A stretch of 64,000 bases of DNA from Komagataeibacter rhaeticus (lineage in GTDB: Bacteria; Pseudomonadota; Alphaproteobacteria; Acetobacterales; Acetobacteraceae). The stretch is from NCBI RefSeq assembly GCF_003207855.1, contig NZ_NKTZ01000001.1, positions 186,001-250,000 on the forward strand. The letters are read 5' to 3'. The notes under the pieces were generated by a model, which had not been told where the DNA came from, did no database searches, and saw only the letters and a list, made by a program, of their open reading frames with translations. The translations under genes were made by a program, and so were the position numbers. Shown here in pieces: positions 1 through 8,369 of this stretch (position 1 is its first letter; each line of letters opens with the position of its first letter).

Positions 1-447
1 GCGCACCGGCAGGGAATCGCGGCCACCCTGCCGCGCCGGGCGGCAAAGGCGGCGCGCCCCGTGCGGTACGGAATACATTTCTGCATGATGGACGGTGCCG
101 GGGGCCTGCTGCTGGTCCGTCGCCCCGAAAAGGGGCTGCTGGGGGGCATGATGGGCCTGCCGGGGCCGGCATGGCGCGACAGCCCGTGGACCGCGCCGGA
201 TGCCCTGGCCCATGCGCCCACGGCCCCCCGCCTGTGCCCGCAATGGCATGCAGTGGGGCAGGTCAGGCATGTCTTTACCCATTTTACATTGCTGGTGGAT
301 GTCTATGCCGCCCGTGTAAAAACCTTTCCCAACAGTCTGGTCGGGGCGCAGGGCATGGTCCACCGCGTGGGAGACGGGGCCGTGGCCCTGCCCTCGCTCA
401 TGCGCAAATGCGTGGCGCTGGCGCAGTCCGCTCATGTTTTTGATTGA
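1..447 (+). CDS. mutY: A/G-specific adenine glycosylase, C-terminal part (5' end outside window)
   Basis: Base-excision-repair glycosylase that removes adenine mispaired with 8-oxoguanine. Only the C-terminal 148 codons lie in the window, open from the first base. What remains is the NUDIX-like 8-oxoG-recognition domain: a strand of the RYGIHFCMMDGAGG type, then LLLVRRPEKGLLGGMMGLP, which matches the MutY 'RP..GLLGGLWEFP' segment, and later QVRHVFTHFTL, the family's 'H.FTHF.L' strand. The catalytic HhH domain and the FeS cluster cysteines would lie upstream and cannot be checked. The MutY call is from these motifs and family knowledge. Confidence 0.88.
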   Translation, partial: AHRQGIAATLPRRAAKAARPVRYGIHFCMMDGAGGLLLVRRPEKGLLGGMMGLPGPAWRDSPWTAPDALAHAPTAPRLCPQWHAVGQVRHVFTHFTLLVDVYAARVKTFPNSLVGAQGMVHRVGDGAVALPSLMRKCVALAQSAHVFD

Positions 448-504
448 CGGGGGAGGGAGACGCGCGGTTCACTGGTTTCCTGTCCGATATGGAAAGGGAC
501 CGTG

Positions 505-642
505 ATGCTCACTTTTGTCCAGATGCTTTCCCCCGTTGTTGCCCTGCTGGGTGTTGCCGGCGTGGCGCGTTATTTCACCATGCAGGCCCCGGCGCTCCAG
601 CCCGTGCGGGTACGGGCCCGTCGCCATGGGCGGGGCATGTAA
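505..642 (+). CDS. small hypothetical membrane protein (45 aa)
   Basis: Short ORF between mutY and hemH. It begins with ATG 8 nt after a GGAAAGGGA-like Shine-Dalgarno. It encodes one hydrophobic stretch (about residues 8-24, VALLGVAGVARYF) followed by an Arg-rich tail (VRVRARRHGRGM), the pattern of a single-pass protein with a positive cytoplasmic end. I recognise no family. The ribosome site and topology support expression, but the ORF is short enough to be chance in GC-rich DNA. Confidence 0.4.
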   Translation: MLTFVQMLSPVVALLGVAGVARYFTMQAPALQPVRVRARRHGRGM

Positions 643-708
643 TCAGGCGGCAGGGGGTGTGCTGCCCCTGCTTTGCATCCTGCCACGGCTTCCTGTAGCA
701 GCGATGGC

Positions 709-1770
709 ATGACATTCATTACCGTACACCGCGCGGCACCGCACAGGGATGCCGCGCCACGCACCGGGGTGCTGCTGAGCAATCTGGGCACCCCGGATGG
801 CACCGGCTATGCCGCCGTGCGGCGTTACCTGGCGGAATTCCTGTCGGACCGGCGTATTATCGAAGCCAGCCCCCTGATCTGGAAGCCCATCCTGTATGGG
901 CCGGTGCTGACCTTCCGCCCCCGCAGATCGGGCGAGGCCTATCACCGCATCTGGCATCACGATCGTGATGAAAGCCCGCTGCGCACCTATACCCGTGATC
1001 AGGCGGAGGGGCTGGGCGCACGGCTTGCGGCGGATGGCGTGCCGGTGGCCTGGGGCATGCGCTATGGCAGGCCCTCCATCCGTCAGGCGCTGCATGAACT
1101 GGTGGCGCAGGGATGCGACCGGATTCTTCTGGCCCCGCTTTACCCGCAGTACAGCGCCACCACCACCGCCACGGCCAATGACCAGGCGTTCCGCGCGCTC
1201 ATGCGCATGCGCAACCAGCCCGCCATCCGCACCCTGCCAGCCTTTGCCGACCATCCGGCCTATATCGCAGCCCTTGGCCGCTCCATTACCGCACGGCTTG
1301 GCACGCTGGATTTCAAGCCGCAGATGATCGTGGCGTCCTTTCACGGGTTGCCCAGGGTCTATGTGGAAAAGGGCGATCCCTATGCGGCGGAATGCGCGCG
1401 CACCATAACCGCGCTGCGTCATGCCATGGGATATGACGCGCAGATGATGCCGCTGACCTTCCAGTCCCGCTTTGGTCCGGCAAAGTGGCTGGAACCCTAT
1501 ACCGCCCCGTTTATCGAGTCGCTGCCGGCACGGGGAATCGAGCGGATTGCCGTGATCACGCCCGGCTTCATTTCCGACTGTATCGAAACGCTGGACGAAA
1601 TCGGTAACGAGGCAGGCGATGCCTTCATAAAGGCCGGGGGCAGGGAACTGGCCCTGATTCCCTGCCTGAACAATTCGCCCGACGCCATCGACCTGCTTGA
1701 AACCCTTGTGCGCGAGGAACTGCAGGGCTGGATTTCCCGCCAGCCCCCCACCCCGCCGGAAGGGCGATAG
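709..1770 (+). CDS. hemH: ferrochelatase
   Basis: Inserts Fe2+ into protoporphyrin IX, the last step of protoheme synthesis, at the cytoplasmic membrane. About 353 aa, normal for the family. N-terminal GVLLSNLGTPDG is the standard opening. The catalytic His is in ASFHGLP (about H212), followed by FQSRFGPAKWLEPYT and the PGFISDCIETLDEI signature holding the metal-site Glu (about E293). I start at the ATG giving MTFITVHRA; an in-frame ATG 36 nt upstream adds a non-conserved extension. The heme made here would feed ctaA (heme A) and the Ccm system in this window. Confidence 0.96.
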   Translation: MTFITVHRAAPHRDAAPRTGVLLSNLGTPDGTGYAAVRRYLAEFLSDRRIIEASPLIWKPILYGPVLTFRPRRSGEAYHRIWHHDRDESPLRTYTRDQAEGLGARLAADGVPVAWGMRYGRPSIRQALHELVAQGCDRILLAPLYPQYSATTTATANDQAFRALMRMRNQPAIRTLPAFADHPAYIAALGRSITARLGTLDFKPQMIVASFHGLPRVYVEKGDPYAAECARTITALRHAMGYDAQMMPLTFQSRFGPAKWLEPYTAPFIESLPARGIERIAVITPGFISDCIETLDEIGNEAGDAFIKAGGRELALIPCLNNSPDAIDLLETLVREELQGWISRQPPTPPEGR

Positions 1771-1850
1771 CCTGCCGCCCACGCACCCGGATCATCCTGT
1801 CCATGCGGAGGGGAGGGACCGGGCGCGCCGTATTCCGGACAGGCCGGGTG

Positions 1851-2366
1851 TCAGGGCCGGTCACAGCTTTCCGTCAGGTCATTATAGACCTGCCCTGCCT
1901 GGCAGGTGGGGCGGGGTGTTGCCGCAGGGGCAGGCGGGCTGACCAGCGTGGACAGGTCCCTGTCATAGACCGAGTCATCCTCGGGCGCGGTATTGCCGGT
2001 GCCGTTATAGATTTCCGGCGCGGCTTGGTAACTGGCGCCGGCGGCGGCAGCGCCCATGGCGGCACCGGCGTAATAGCCACCCCAGCCCCATCCCCAGCCG
2101 CCACCCCAGCCCCAGCCCGGATAGCCCCATCCCCAGCCGGCATAGGCGGGGGTATAATAGTAGCCACCCCATCCGCCCCAGCCCCAGCCACCCCGTCGGC
2201 CGCCGCCATCACGCCAGCCGCCACCGCCGCCGTGCCATCCACCGCCGCCACCGTCACGGCCGCCGCCCGGGCCACCACGGGATTCGGCATGGGCCTGCGG
2301 AAGCAGTGCCCCCCATGCGACCAGCGCCAGCATCACGCCTGTCACGACATGTCTCAGCTTGTGCAT
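1851..2366 (-). CDS. secreted glycine/tryptophan/tyrosine-rich protein
   Basis: 171 aa starting MHKLRHVVTGV, with AGGAAT 8 nt upstream. A signal peptide ends near AQAHA-ES (hydrophobic core TGVMLALVAWGALLP). The mature part is low complexity: a Gly/Arg/Asp run, then W-G-G and G-Y-Y-Y repeats (GWGWGYPGWGWGGGWGWG), an Ala-rich stretch, and a C-terminal segment with two Cys (TCQAGQVYNDLTESC), possibly a disulfide. No catalytic motif is visible. It is likely periplasmic or surface exposed. Function unknown; a structural or cell-surface role is only a guess. An ATG 45 nt further upstream is possible but spoils the signal peptide. Confidence 0.72.
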   Translation of the reverse strand: MHKLRHVVTGVMLALVAWGALLPQAHAESRGGPGGGRDGGGGGWHGGGGGWRDGGGRRGGWGWGGWGGYYYTPAYAGWGWGYPGWGWGGGWGWGWGGYYAGAAMGAAAAGASYQAAPEIYNGTGNTAPEDDSVYDRDLSTLVSPPAPAATPRPTCQAGQVYNDLTESCDRP

Positions 2367-2739
2367 ATTCCATTCCTGCATATCTGGGTGCGATGTATCG
2401 CAGAAAACCATCCATCCGGGAAAGAGAGGACGCCCCATGCGCCCTGATCGCTCTGCTCCCGTCCGGGGCCAGGCGGTCCCTGTCCCATATGGGCATTTTC
2501 CATCCGGTTTGCACCTGCACGGGGGTGGCGGCGTAACATATGGAATTATTAAGCCACATTCTGAAGGTATCCGTGCGCTCCGCTACGGGTCAGGATGGGC
2601 CGCCCGTCATCCGGGTGCCCGTCGGGGCAGGGCATTGTCAGGTCTGGCGCAAAAGAATATCCAGATGCGTCCTGTTCAGGGGGATCGTCGGCCTGCTGCG
2701 TATTGAAGTATTCCGAAAGAGAAAAGTCACATATAAACC
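2367..2739. other. intergenic region between divergent genes
   Basis: Separates the Gly-rich secreted protein (minus) from the GT-C type membrane protein (plus), so it must hold promoters for both. The right-hand 60 bases are noticeably AT-richer. A 67-codon ORF runs rightward through it from 2540, but it has no ribosome site or recognisable domain and I do not call it. No confident operator, riboswitch or repeat was seen. Confidence 0.4.
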
Positions 2740-4203
2740 ATGAACTCCAAAAAAAGAGAAATGGATGCCGGAAGTCCAGTATGGCTTCTGTTCGGAATAT
2801 GTTTTGTCGTTGTTCTTCTCGCTCCCCATGTGGCGTTCATTGCCAGCCATGTCTCGTTATCCAGTAACGAAGGGTGGAACGCCTATCTGGCGCGACGTGC
2901 CGTGGGGCTGGATCATGCCCCGCTCTACCCGCCTGCGGGCCAGATGGTGTTCAACAATTATCCGCCCAGTTCCTTCTATGTCGTAGGACTGCTGGGCTGG
3001 CTGCTGGGGGACATGATCCTGGCGGGGCGCATCATTTCCCTCCTGGCCCTGCTTGTGTGTGCCGCTACGCTCGGGCGCATCGTGCGCGCCATGGGGGGCA
3101 CGCGTGGCGGGGCGTGGTTCGCGGCACTGCTTGTTATCATCTATAGTACTGTTTTCTATAGTGATTATGTCGGGATGGATGACCCCCAATGGCTGGGGCA
3201 GGCGATTGTGATGCTGGGGTTCCTGCTGCTGGTGGACAGTGGCGGGGAAGCCGGGCGCGGCATGACGCTACGGGCCATGGCCGCGGGTTTCGTGATGGTG
3301 GCGGGGCTGACCTTCAAGCATAATATCCTGGCCCTGCCGGCCGCGACCTTCGTGTGGCTGGTGCTGACCGACTGGCGGCGCGCCATTGCGTGGCTGTCCG
3401 GCTGCTTGCTGGCCTTCTGTCTGCTGGGCGGGCTGTTCTATGCTGCTTTCGGGCCGGATTTCGTTCATGGTGTCTTTGGTCACAAGCGCCTCTTCCATGT
3501 GCATGGCATGCTCAAGGGCATGGGAAACGTGCTGGGGCTGGCTGGCATGGGCGTGTCCTGCCTGTTCCTGCGCCGGATGCGTCTGGCCCATGGCTACGGG
3601 CTGCTGGTGGGGGTGTACCTGTTCCTTGCGGCCGCTTCCGCCATCGTGCAGCGCATGGGCATGGGCGTGTCGCATAATGCCTGTTTCGAGGCGCTGGTCG
3701 CGGCCGCCCTGTGCGCGGGCCTGGCCGTATCGTATCTGATGCGTGGCGGGAAGACGTGGGGAACCCTGCCGCCGCGTCCCGTCCTGGCCGGGGTGGTGGG
3801 GCTGAACCTGCTGCCGGTTGTGGTCAGCCTGCCGGCCTATCTGCCCTACCTGTATCACACCAGCGCGGCGGACATCGCGGCGCATGAAGGGGCATGGAAC
3901 GAGACGATTGCCGCCGTGCACGCCATTGATGGCAAGGTTGCGTGCGAGACGCTGGCCCTGTGCTACTGGGCGGCCAAGCCCGCGGTGATCGATTTCTTCA
4001 ACTATTCCCAGCATGTCGCGGTAACGCATGACGCCACGGCCCTGCAACAGGCGGTGGACCATCACGGCATCGCGGCGTTTGTCAGCAGTTCCCGTTTCGG
4101 GCCACCGGCCGAGATATGGGAGTTTTCCGATCTGTGGCGCATTGTCCGCGCGCGCTACACCCATGTGCGCGAGCAGGGTGCCGCCTATATCGTGACACCC
4201 TGA
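2740..4203 (+). CDS. GT-C type (family 39-like) membrane glycosyltransferase homologue
   Basis: 487 aa integral membrane protein with about nine to ten hydrophobic segments spread over residues 12-380 and a soluble C-terminal domain of about 110 aa. The first periplasmic loop reads SSNEGWNAYLARRAVG, where polyprenyl-phosphate-sugar dependent GT-C enzymes place an acidic catalytic residue; a second acidic motif, YVGMDDPQWLGQA, follows TM4. These features suggest transfer of a sugar from a lipid-linked donor on the periplasmic side. Donor and acceptor cannot be predicted. The ribosome site is weak (AGAGAAAAG). It stands alone, convergent with ctaA. Confidence 0.6.
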   Translation: MNSKKREMDAGSPVWLLFGICFVVVLLAPHVAFIASHVSLSSNEGWNAYLARRAVGLDHAPLYPPAGQMVFNNYPPSSFYVVGLLGWLLGDMILAGRIISLLALLVCAATLGRIVRAMGGTRGGAWFAALLVIIYSTVFYSDYVGMDDPQWLGQAIVMLGFLLLVDSGGEAGRGMTLRAMAAGFVMVAGLTFKHNILALPAATFVWLVLTDWRRAIAWLSGCLLAFCLLGGLFYAAFGPDFVHGVFGHKRLFHVHGMLKGMGNVLGLAGMGVSCLFLRRMRLAHGYGLLVGVYLFLAAASAIVQRMGMGVSHNACFEALVAAALCAGLAVSYLMRGGKTWGTLPPRPVLAGVVGLNLLPVVVSLPAYLPYLYHTSAADIAAHEGAWNETIAAVHAIDGKVACETLALCYWAAKPAVIDFFNYSQHVAVTHDATALQQAVDHHGIAAFVSSSRFGPPAEIWEFSDLWRIVRARYTHVREQGAAYIVTP

Positions 4204-4205
4204 AA

Positions 4206-4225
4206 GCCGGGGGTGTGGCCCCGGC
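4206..4225. terminator. GC stem-loop between convergent genes
   Basis: GCCGGGG paired with CCCCGGC around a six-base loop, directly after the stop codon of the GT-C type gene and before the 3' end of ctaA on the other strand. No T-tract follows, so it would be a weak intrinsic terminator or an RNA 3'-end stabiliser. Confidence 0.35.
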
Positions 4226-4234
4226 TGCCGCCAG

Positions 4235-5335
4235 TCAGGGCCGTCCCACCCCGCGCAGCCGGTGCAGGGTGATGATGGCCGCCGTCAGCACGATGGCGGC
4301 ACAGGTCTGGTGCACCGTGCCCGCCCAGACCGGCACCACCAGCAGCAGCGTGGTAATGCCCAGCGCGTATTGCAGCAGCACCAGCCAGCCCAGCACCGCC
4401 AGCGCGCCCTGCACGGGTTTGCCCAGCTGCGGCGTGCGCAGCCCCAGCGCGATGGTCAGGCCGATTATGACAACCGTGGTGGTAGCCAGCAGCCTGTGGT
4501 CGAACTGGATGGCGGGAATGTTCTGGAACCAGTTGAGCCAGAACGGGTGCAGCCGTGCGTAGCCCGCCGGGATCAGGTGCCCGTCCATGAGCGGGAAGGT
4601 ATTGTAGGCAAAGCCCGCATGGGTGCCGGCGGTAAAGCCACCGGCGATGACCGTGATGCCCACCAGCAGGCAGATGGCCCAGACCATGCGGTGGACCCGC
4701 ACCACTTCTGGCGTTGCGGGAATGAAGGCGGGCTGTGGTGTGCGCACCGACAGGGCCGTCCACAGGATGGCGATATAGAGCGCGAAGGCACAGCACAGGT
4801 GCAGGACCAGCCGCACCGGGGCCACGGCCGTGCTGTCCGGGTTGAAGCCCGATGCCACCATGAACCACCCGATGGCGCCCTGCAGTCCCCCCAGCACGAA
4901 AAACAGCACCAGCCGCAGCGCAAGCCGCCGGTCCAGCGCGCCGGTAACGGAAAACCACACCAGCGGCACCAGCAGCACCAGCCCCATCAGCCGCCCCCAG
5001 AAGCGGTGGGTCCATTCCGCCCAGAAGATCTGCTGGAACCCGGCCAGGCCAAAGCCGTCATGCAGGATCTTGTATTGCGGGATGGTCTTGTACAGCGCGA
5101 ACTGCCGTTCCCATTCCGCATGGCTCAGCGGCGGGATCATGCCGGTAATGGGCCGCCAGTCCATGATGGACAGCCCCGATCCGGTCAGGCGGGTGTAGCC
5201 GCCAAGGGCGATCATGCCAACCAGCATGAAGCAGATTGCAAACAGCCACGTCGAGATACGCTGCCGGTTGCGCAGCGCCTGCGCGGACGGGGGCGTGCGG
5301 CCCATCAGGGAGCCACTTCGGGAATATGCGGACAT
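4235..5335 (-). CDS. ctaA: heme A synthase (COX15/CtaA family)
   Basis: Oxidises the C8 methyl of heme O to a formyl group, giving heme A for terminal oxidases; acts in the cytoplasmic membrane. 366 aa with eight predicted TM segments, the alphaproteobacterial/mitochondrial (type 2) size. Seen: [18 protein letters not shown] after TM1; [26 protein letters not shown] and GTVHQTCA carrying the four heme-ligand His; and the loop [20 protein letters not shown] second in-frame ATG 30 nt downstream is also a possible start; neither has a clear ribosome site. Divergent from the VTT-domain gene. Confidence 0.95.
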   Translation of the reverse strand: MSAYSRSGSLMGRTPPSAQALRNRQRISTWLFAICFMLVGMIALGGYTRLTGSGLSIMDWRPITGMIPPLSHAEWERQFALYKTIPQYKILHDGFGLAGFQQIFWAEWTHRFWGRLMGLVLLVPLVWFSVTGALDRRLALRLVLFFVLGGLQGAIGWFMVASGFNPDSTAVAPVRLVLHLCCAFALYIAILWTALSVRTPQPAFIPATPEVVRVHRMVWAICLLVGITVIAGGFTAGTHAGFAYNTFPLMDGHLIPAGYARLHPFWLNWFQNIPAIQFDHRLLATTTVVIIGLTIALGLRTPQLGKPVQGALAVLGWLVLLQYALGITTLLLVVPVWAGTVHQTCAAIVLTAAIITLHRLRGVGRP

Positions 5336-5421
5336 AAGCGGATTTAGACCGCCCTTGCAGTCCGCTGCAAGGCGATGCTAGGCGCGAAGGAGCAAATCGC
5401 TGTCGGAAACGGGACGCACGC

Positions 5422-6150
5422 ATGACATTACCGCACGCCGCACGGCCTGCCCCCCCTGTGCGGCCCACGTCGCGTGTGCTGGTCCGCCCCGTCGTGCTGC
5501 TGGCGGCCTTTGTCGGGCTGGCCCTGGTCATGGGCCGCCTGCCGGGGATGCGTGCCCTGCTGACGGCTGCGCCCGGGTTGCATGCGGGCCGCGAAGGGGT
5601 GGCGCTATTCGTTCTGGCCGCCAGTGCGTTCTGTGCGTTCGGCCTGCCGCGACAGGCCGTGTGCTTTGCGGCGGGTGCCGCCTATGGAATCGGGGCGGGC
5701 TGCGTGCTGGCCACGCTGGCGACCGTGACGGGCTGCCTGTTCGGCTATGGCTGGGGGCGCTGGGCGGGACGGCCGCGCATGCCCGCGCGGCTTGCGGCAA
5801 CCATGGCGCGGCTGGATGGTTTCGTGCGGCGCGAACCCTTTGTGTCCGTCCTGACGCTGCGGCTCATGCCGGTGGGTTCGGCGCTGCTTCTCAACCTTGC
5901 TTCGGGCATGCTGGGGGTGCGGGTCGTACCGTTCGTGCTGGCCACCGCGCTGGGCAGCCTGCCGCAGACGGTCGTCTTCGTGCTGGTGGGATCGGGTATC
6001 CGGCTGGAAGGCCCATGGCGTATCGGTATTGCGGTCATGCTGTTTGCCCTGTCCGCCCTGCTGGGGCTATGGCTGATGCGCCGCATGCGCCCTGTTCCGC
6101 CCTGTTCCGCCCTGACACGGGACGGGTATCACGATAGCGAATTGCAGTAA
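5422..6150 (+). CDS. TVP38/TMEM64 (VTT domain) family membrane protein
   Basis: 242 aa polytopic inner-membrane protein. After a Pro/Arg-rich N-terminus and one TM, the VTT core is visible: FGLPRQAVCFAAGAAYGIGAG (re-entrant-loop region), a TM containing GCLFGYGWGRWAG, then LTLRLMPVGSALLLNLASG, matching the family's 'R..P..P....Y..G', and a final TM. DedA/VTT proteins are linked to membrane homeostasis and lipid scrambling, but a substrate cannot be assigned. Loss of the central P-x-x-P spacing relative to typical members is noted. It is 86 bp from divergent ctaA and has a weak ribosome site. Confidence 0.8.
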   Translation: MTLPHAARPAPPVRPTSRVLVRPVVLLAAFVGLALVMGRLPGMRALLTAAPGLHAGREGVALFVLAASAFCAFGLPRQAVCFAAGAAYGIGAGCVLATLATVTGCLFGYGWGRWAGRPRMPARLAATMARLDGFVRREPFVSVLTLRLMPVGSALLLNLASGMLGVRVVPFVLATALGSLPQTVVFVLVGSGIRLEGPWRIGIAVMLFALSALLGLWLMRRMRPVPPCSALTRDGYHDSELQ

Positions 6151-6226
6151 TGCCGTAATTAGATGGTGAAAAAGTGGACCCTGCTGGTCTACTAGTCCGG
6201 ACAGTCTTTCAATACTGGAGTGCCTC

Positions 6227-7516
6227 ATGGGCTCATCCGCAACAGCGGGCCATGCATCCGAAACATCCATGCCGGGCTCGCCCGCCCGCCCGATGGGCTG
6301 GATCGCGATCCTGCTGGGGTTCCTGACCGCGGTCGGCCCTGTCTCCACCGACATATACCTTCCCGCCTTCCCCGAACTGGAAGCCTCCCTGCACGGCCGC
6401 GCCGGCTCGGCGCAGATGACGCTGGCGGTGTGGTTCGTGGGTCTGGCAATCGGGCAGATCACCATGGGGCCGCTTTCCGACCGTTTTGGCCGCCGCAGGC
6501 CCATGCTGCTGGGCACGGTGGTCTATACGCTGGCCTCCATCGGGTGCGCCATGGCGCGCGACATTCCCACCTTCTCGCTGTTCCGGCTGATCGCGTCGGT
6601 CGGGGCGTCCGCCAGCCTGATCATTCCCAGCGCCTGCGTGCGTGACATGTCGCATGGCAATGAATCCGCCCGCCTCATGTCGCGGCTGGTGCTGGTGATG
6701 GGTGTCGTGCCCATCCTGGCCCCCACGCTGGGGGGGATGGTGCTGTCCATTGCCTCGTGGCGGTCGATCTTCTGGGCATCGGCGGTGTACGGGCTGATCT
6801 GCATCGTGCTGATCTGGCGCGTCCTGCCCGAGACGCTACGGCCGGAGAATCGAAGCGAGTTCTCTCCCGTCACCCTGTTCAGCCGCTATGTGATGCTGGC
6901 ACGCGACCGCGGGTTCATCACGCATGCCATGATTGCGGGTTTCTCGTGCTTCATGTCCTTTACCTACCTGTCGGCGGCGCCTTCGGTGTTCCGGGGCCAG
7001 TTTGGCCTGTCGGCGGCGCATTTCGGCATGCTGTTCGGGGTGTTCGCGGTGTGCATGATCGGGGCGTCGCAGCTTAATGGCGTGCTGGTGGGCCGGATTG
7101 ACGCGGCGCGTATCCTGGGGGCCTCGGTCATGGTTGCGGTGGCCGGCACCATTGCCATGACCGCCATTGCCACGGCCATTACCTTTGCCATGCAGCATGG
7201 GGCCCACCCGCCGCTGTGGATGCTGGGCTGCCTGATCCTGACCATGATGGTGTCACTGGGCACCACGGGCATCATCGGCCCCAACGCCACGGTGGGGGCA
7301 CTGGCCGACCATCCGCGCTTTGCGGGCAGTGCTTCGGCCTTTGTCGGCACGCTGCAATACGTGCTGGGTGCCATTGCCGGTGCGTTCGTGGGCATGCTGC
7401 CCGCCAATTCACCCATTCCGATGGCGGGCGTCATGCTGCTGGGGGCTGCGATCATGCTGCTTATGGTCGTGCTGCGTCCCGCCCGCCCGCCCGGTGGCAC
7501 CGTGGCAAAGGAATAA
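6227..7516 (+). CDS. Bcr/CflA family MFS drug exporter
   Basis: Proton-driven export of drugs or metabolites across the inner membrane. 429 aa with twelve predicted TM segments. TM1 carries STDIYLPAFPELE, the Bcr/CflA signature. The MFS motif A loop is GPLSDRFGRRRPMLLG between TM2 and TM3, and TM5 has the antiporter-type GVVPILAPTLGG. The start is an ATG 6 nt after GGAG. The N-terminal 25 residues precede the first TM and are poorly ordered. No regulator is adjacent, so the substrate stays open. Confidence 0.9.
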   Translation: MGSSATAGHASETSMPGSPARPMGWIAILLGFLTAVGPVSTDIYLPAFPELEASLHGRAGSAQMTLAVWFVGLAIGQITMGPLSDRFGRRRPMLLGTVVYTLASIGCAMARDIPTFSLFRLIASVGASASLIIPSACVRDMSHGNESARLMSRLVLVMGVVPILAPTLGGMVLSIASWRSIFWASAVYGLICIVLIWRVLPETLRPENRSEFSPVTLFSRYVMLARDRGFITHAMIAGFSCFMSFTYLSAAPSVFRGQFGLSAAHFGMLFGVFAVCMIGASQLNGVLVGRIDAARILGASVMVAVAGTIAMTAIATAITFAMQHGAHPPLWMLGCLILTMMVSLGTTGIIGPNATVGALADHPRFAGSASAFVGTLQYVLGAIAGAFVGMLPANSPIPMAGVMLLGAAIMLLMVVLRPARPPGGTVAKE

Positions 7517-7701
7517 AATCTTCCTGTCCCCCATCTGCCCCCGGACAGGGGGGCAAAGCATGCATGGCCGCAACGGGTGGGGTTGTCGCCCCGCCGTGTG
7601 GCGGCTACAGCGGGGGGCCGTCCGCAGGGGCGACATTTTCGTGAACGGGGCTGGCATGTCCCGAATCTGTATGACCATGCAACGGGGACCGCGCACCGAT
7701 C

Positions 7702-8232
7702 ATGACGACCGCCAAGATCGACCTGAAACAATACATCCGCAACATCCCGGATTTTCCCAAGCCGGGAATCCTGTACTACGATATCTCGACCCTGATGCGG
7801 AATGCCGATGCCTGGCAGATCGCCATGGGGCGTCTGGCCGCCGCCGTTGCCCCCTGGGCGCCGGATATGCTGGCCGCCATCGAATCGCGCGGGTTCCTGA
7901 CGGCGGCGCCGCTTGCCAGCCGGCTGGGCTGTGGGCTGGTCATGCTGCGCAAGCCGGGCAAGCTGCCCGGGGGTACGGTCTCCTACAGCTATGACCTGGA
8001 ATATGGTTCCGATTCGCTGCATATCCAGGCCGATGCGATCGAACCGGGCCAGCGCGTGGTGGTGATGGATGACCTGCTGGCCACCGGCGGCACGCTGAAT
8101 GCGTCCGTGCACCTGCTGCGCAAGGTGGGCGCGGATGTGGTGGGGGCGGCCACCCTGATCGAGCTTACGGGCCTTGGCGGCCGGGGGCGGCTGGATATTC
8201 CGGTCAAGACCCTCCTTTCCTACGACGAGTAA
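7702..8232 (+). CDS. apt: adenine phosphoribosyltransferase
   Basis: Purine salvage enzyme: adenine + PRPP to AMP + PPi, in the cytoplasm. 176 aa, usual length. N-terminal [18 protein letters not shown] is the Apt opening; [12 protein letters not shown] is the flexible-loop region; the PRPP loop is [16 protein letters not shown]. Slight variation (LYYDIS in place of 'F.D.T') does not touch catalytic residues. Monocistronic by spacing (about 185 bp upstream, 137 bp downstream). The upstream gap contains a 7-bp stem-loop but nothing resembling a purine riboswitch. Confidence 0.95.
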   Translation: MTTAKIDLKQYIRNIPDFPKPGILYYDISTLMRNADAWQIAMGRLAAAVAPWAPDMLAAIESRGFLTAAPLASRLGCGLVMLRKPGKLPGGTVSYSYDLEYGSDSLHIQADAIEPGQRVVVMDDLLATGGTLNASVHLLRKVGADVVGAATLIELTGLGGRGRLDIPVKTLLSYDE

Positions 8233-8369
8233 CCGGCGGACAGGGCGGCGCGGGGCATGGGGCACACGCTTCCTTGCATGCTGCTGCCCGGCTGCCTGCC
8301 TGTTCGCGCCGGCAGGATGATGTACAGTGCATGTGGACCGTGTAAGCATGGGGGAGGAAGGGTGCGGGG

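Noticed and set aside
2540-2743. 67-codon frame upstream of the GT-C type gene
   Set aside because: No ribosome site, no domain, and it runs over the start of the real gene.
7517-7701. Possible purine riboswitch before apt
   Set aside because: Only a 7-bp stem-loop (CCTGTCC / GGACAGG) is seen; no purine aptamer layout.
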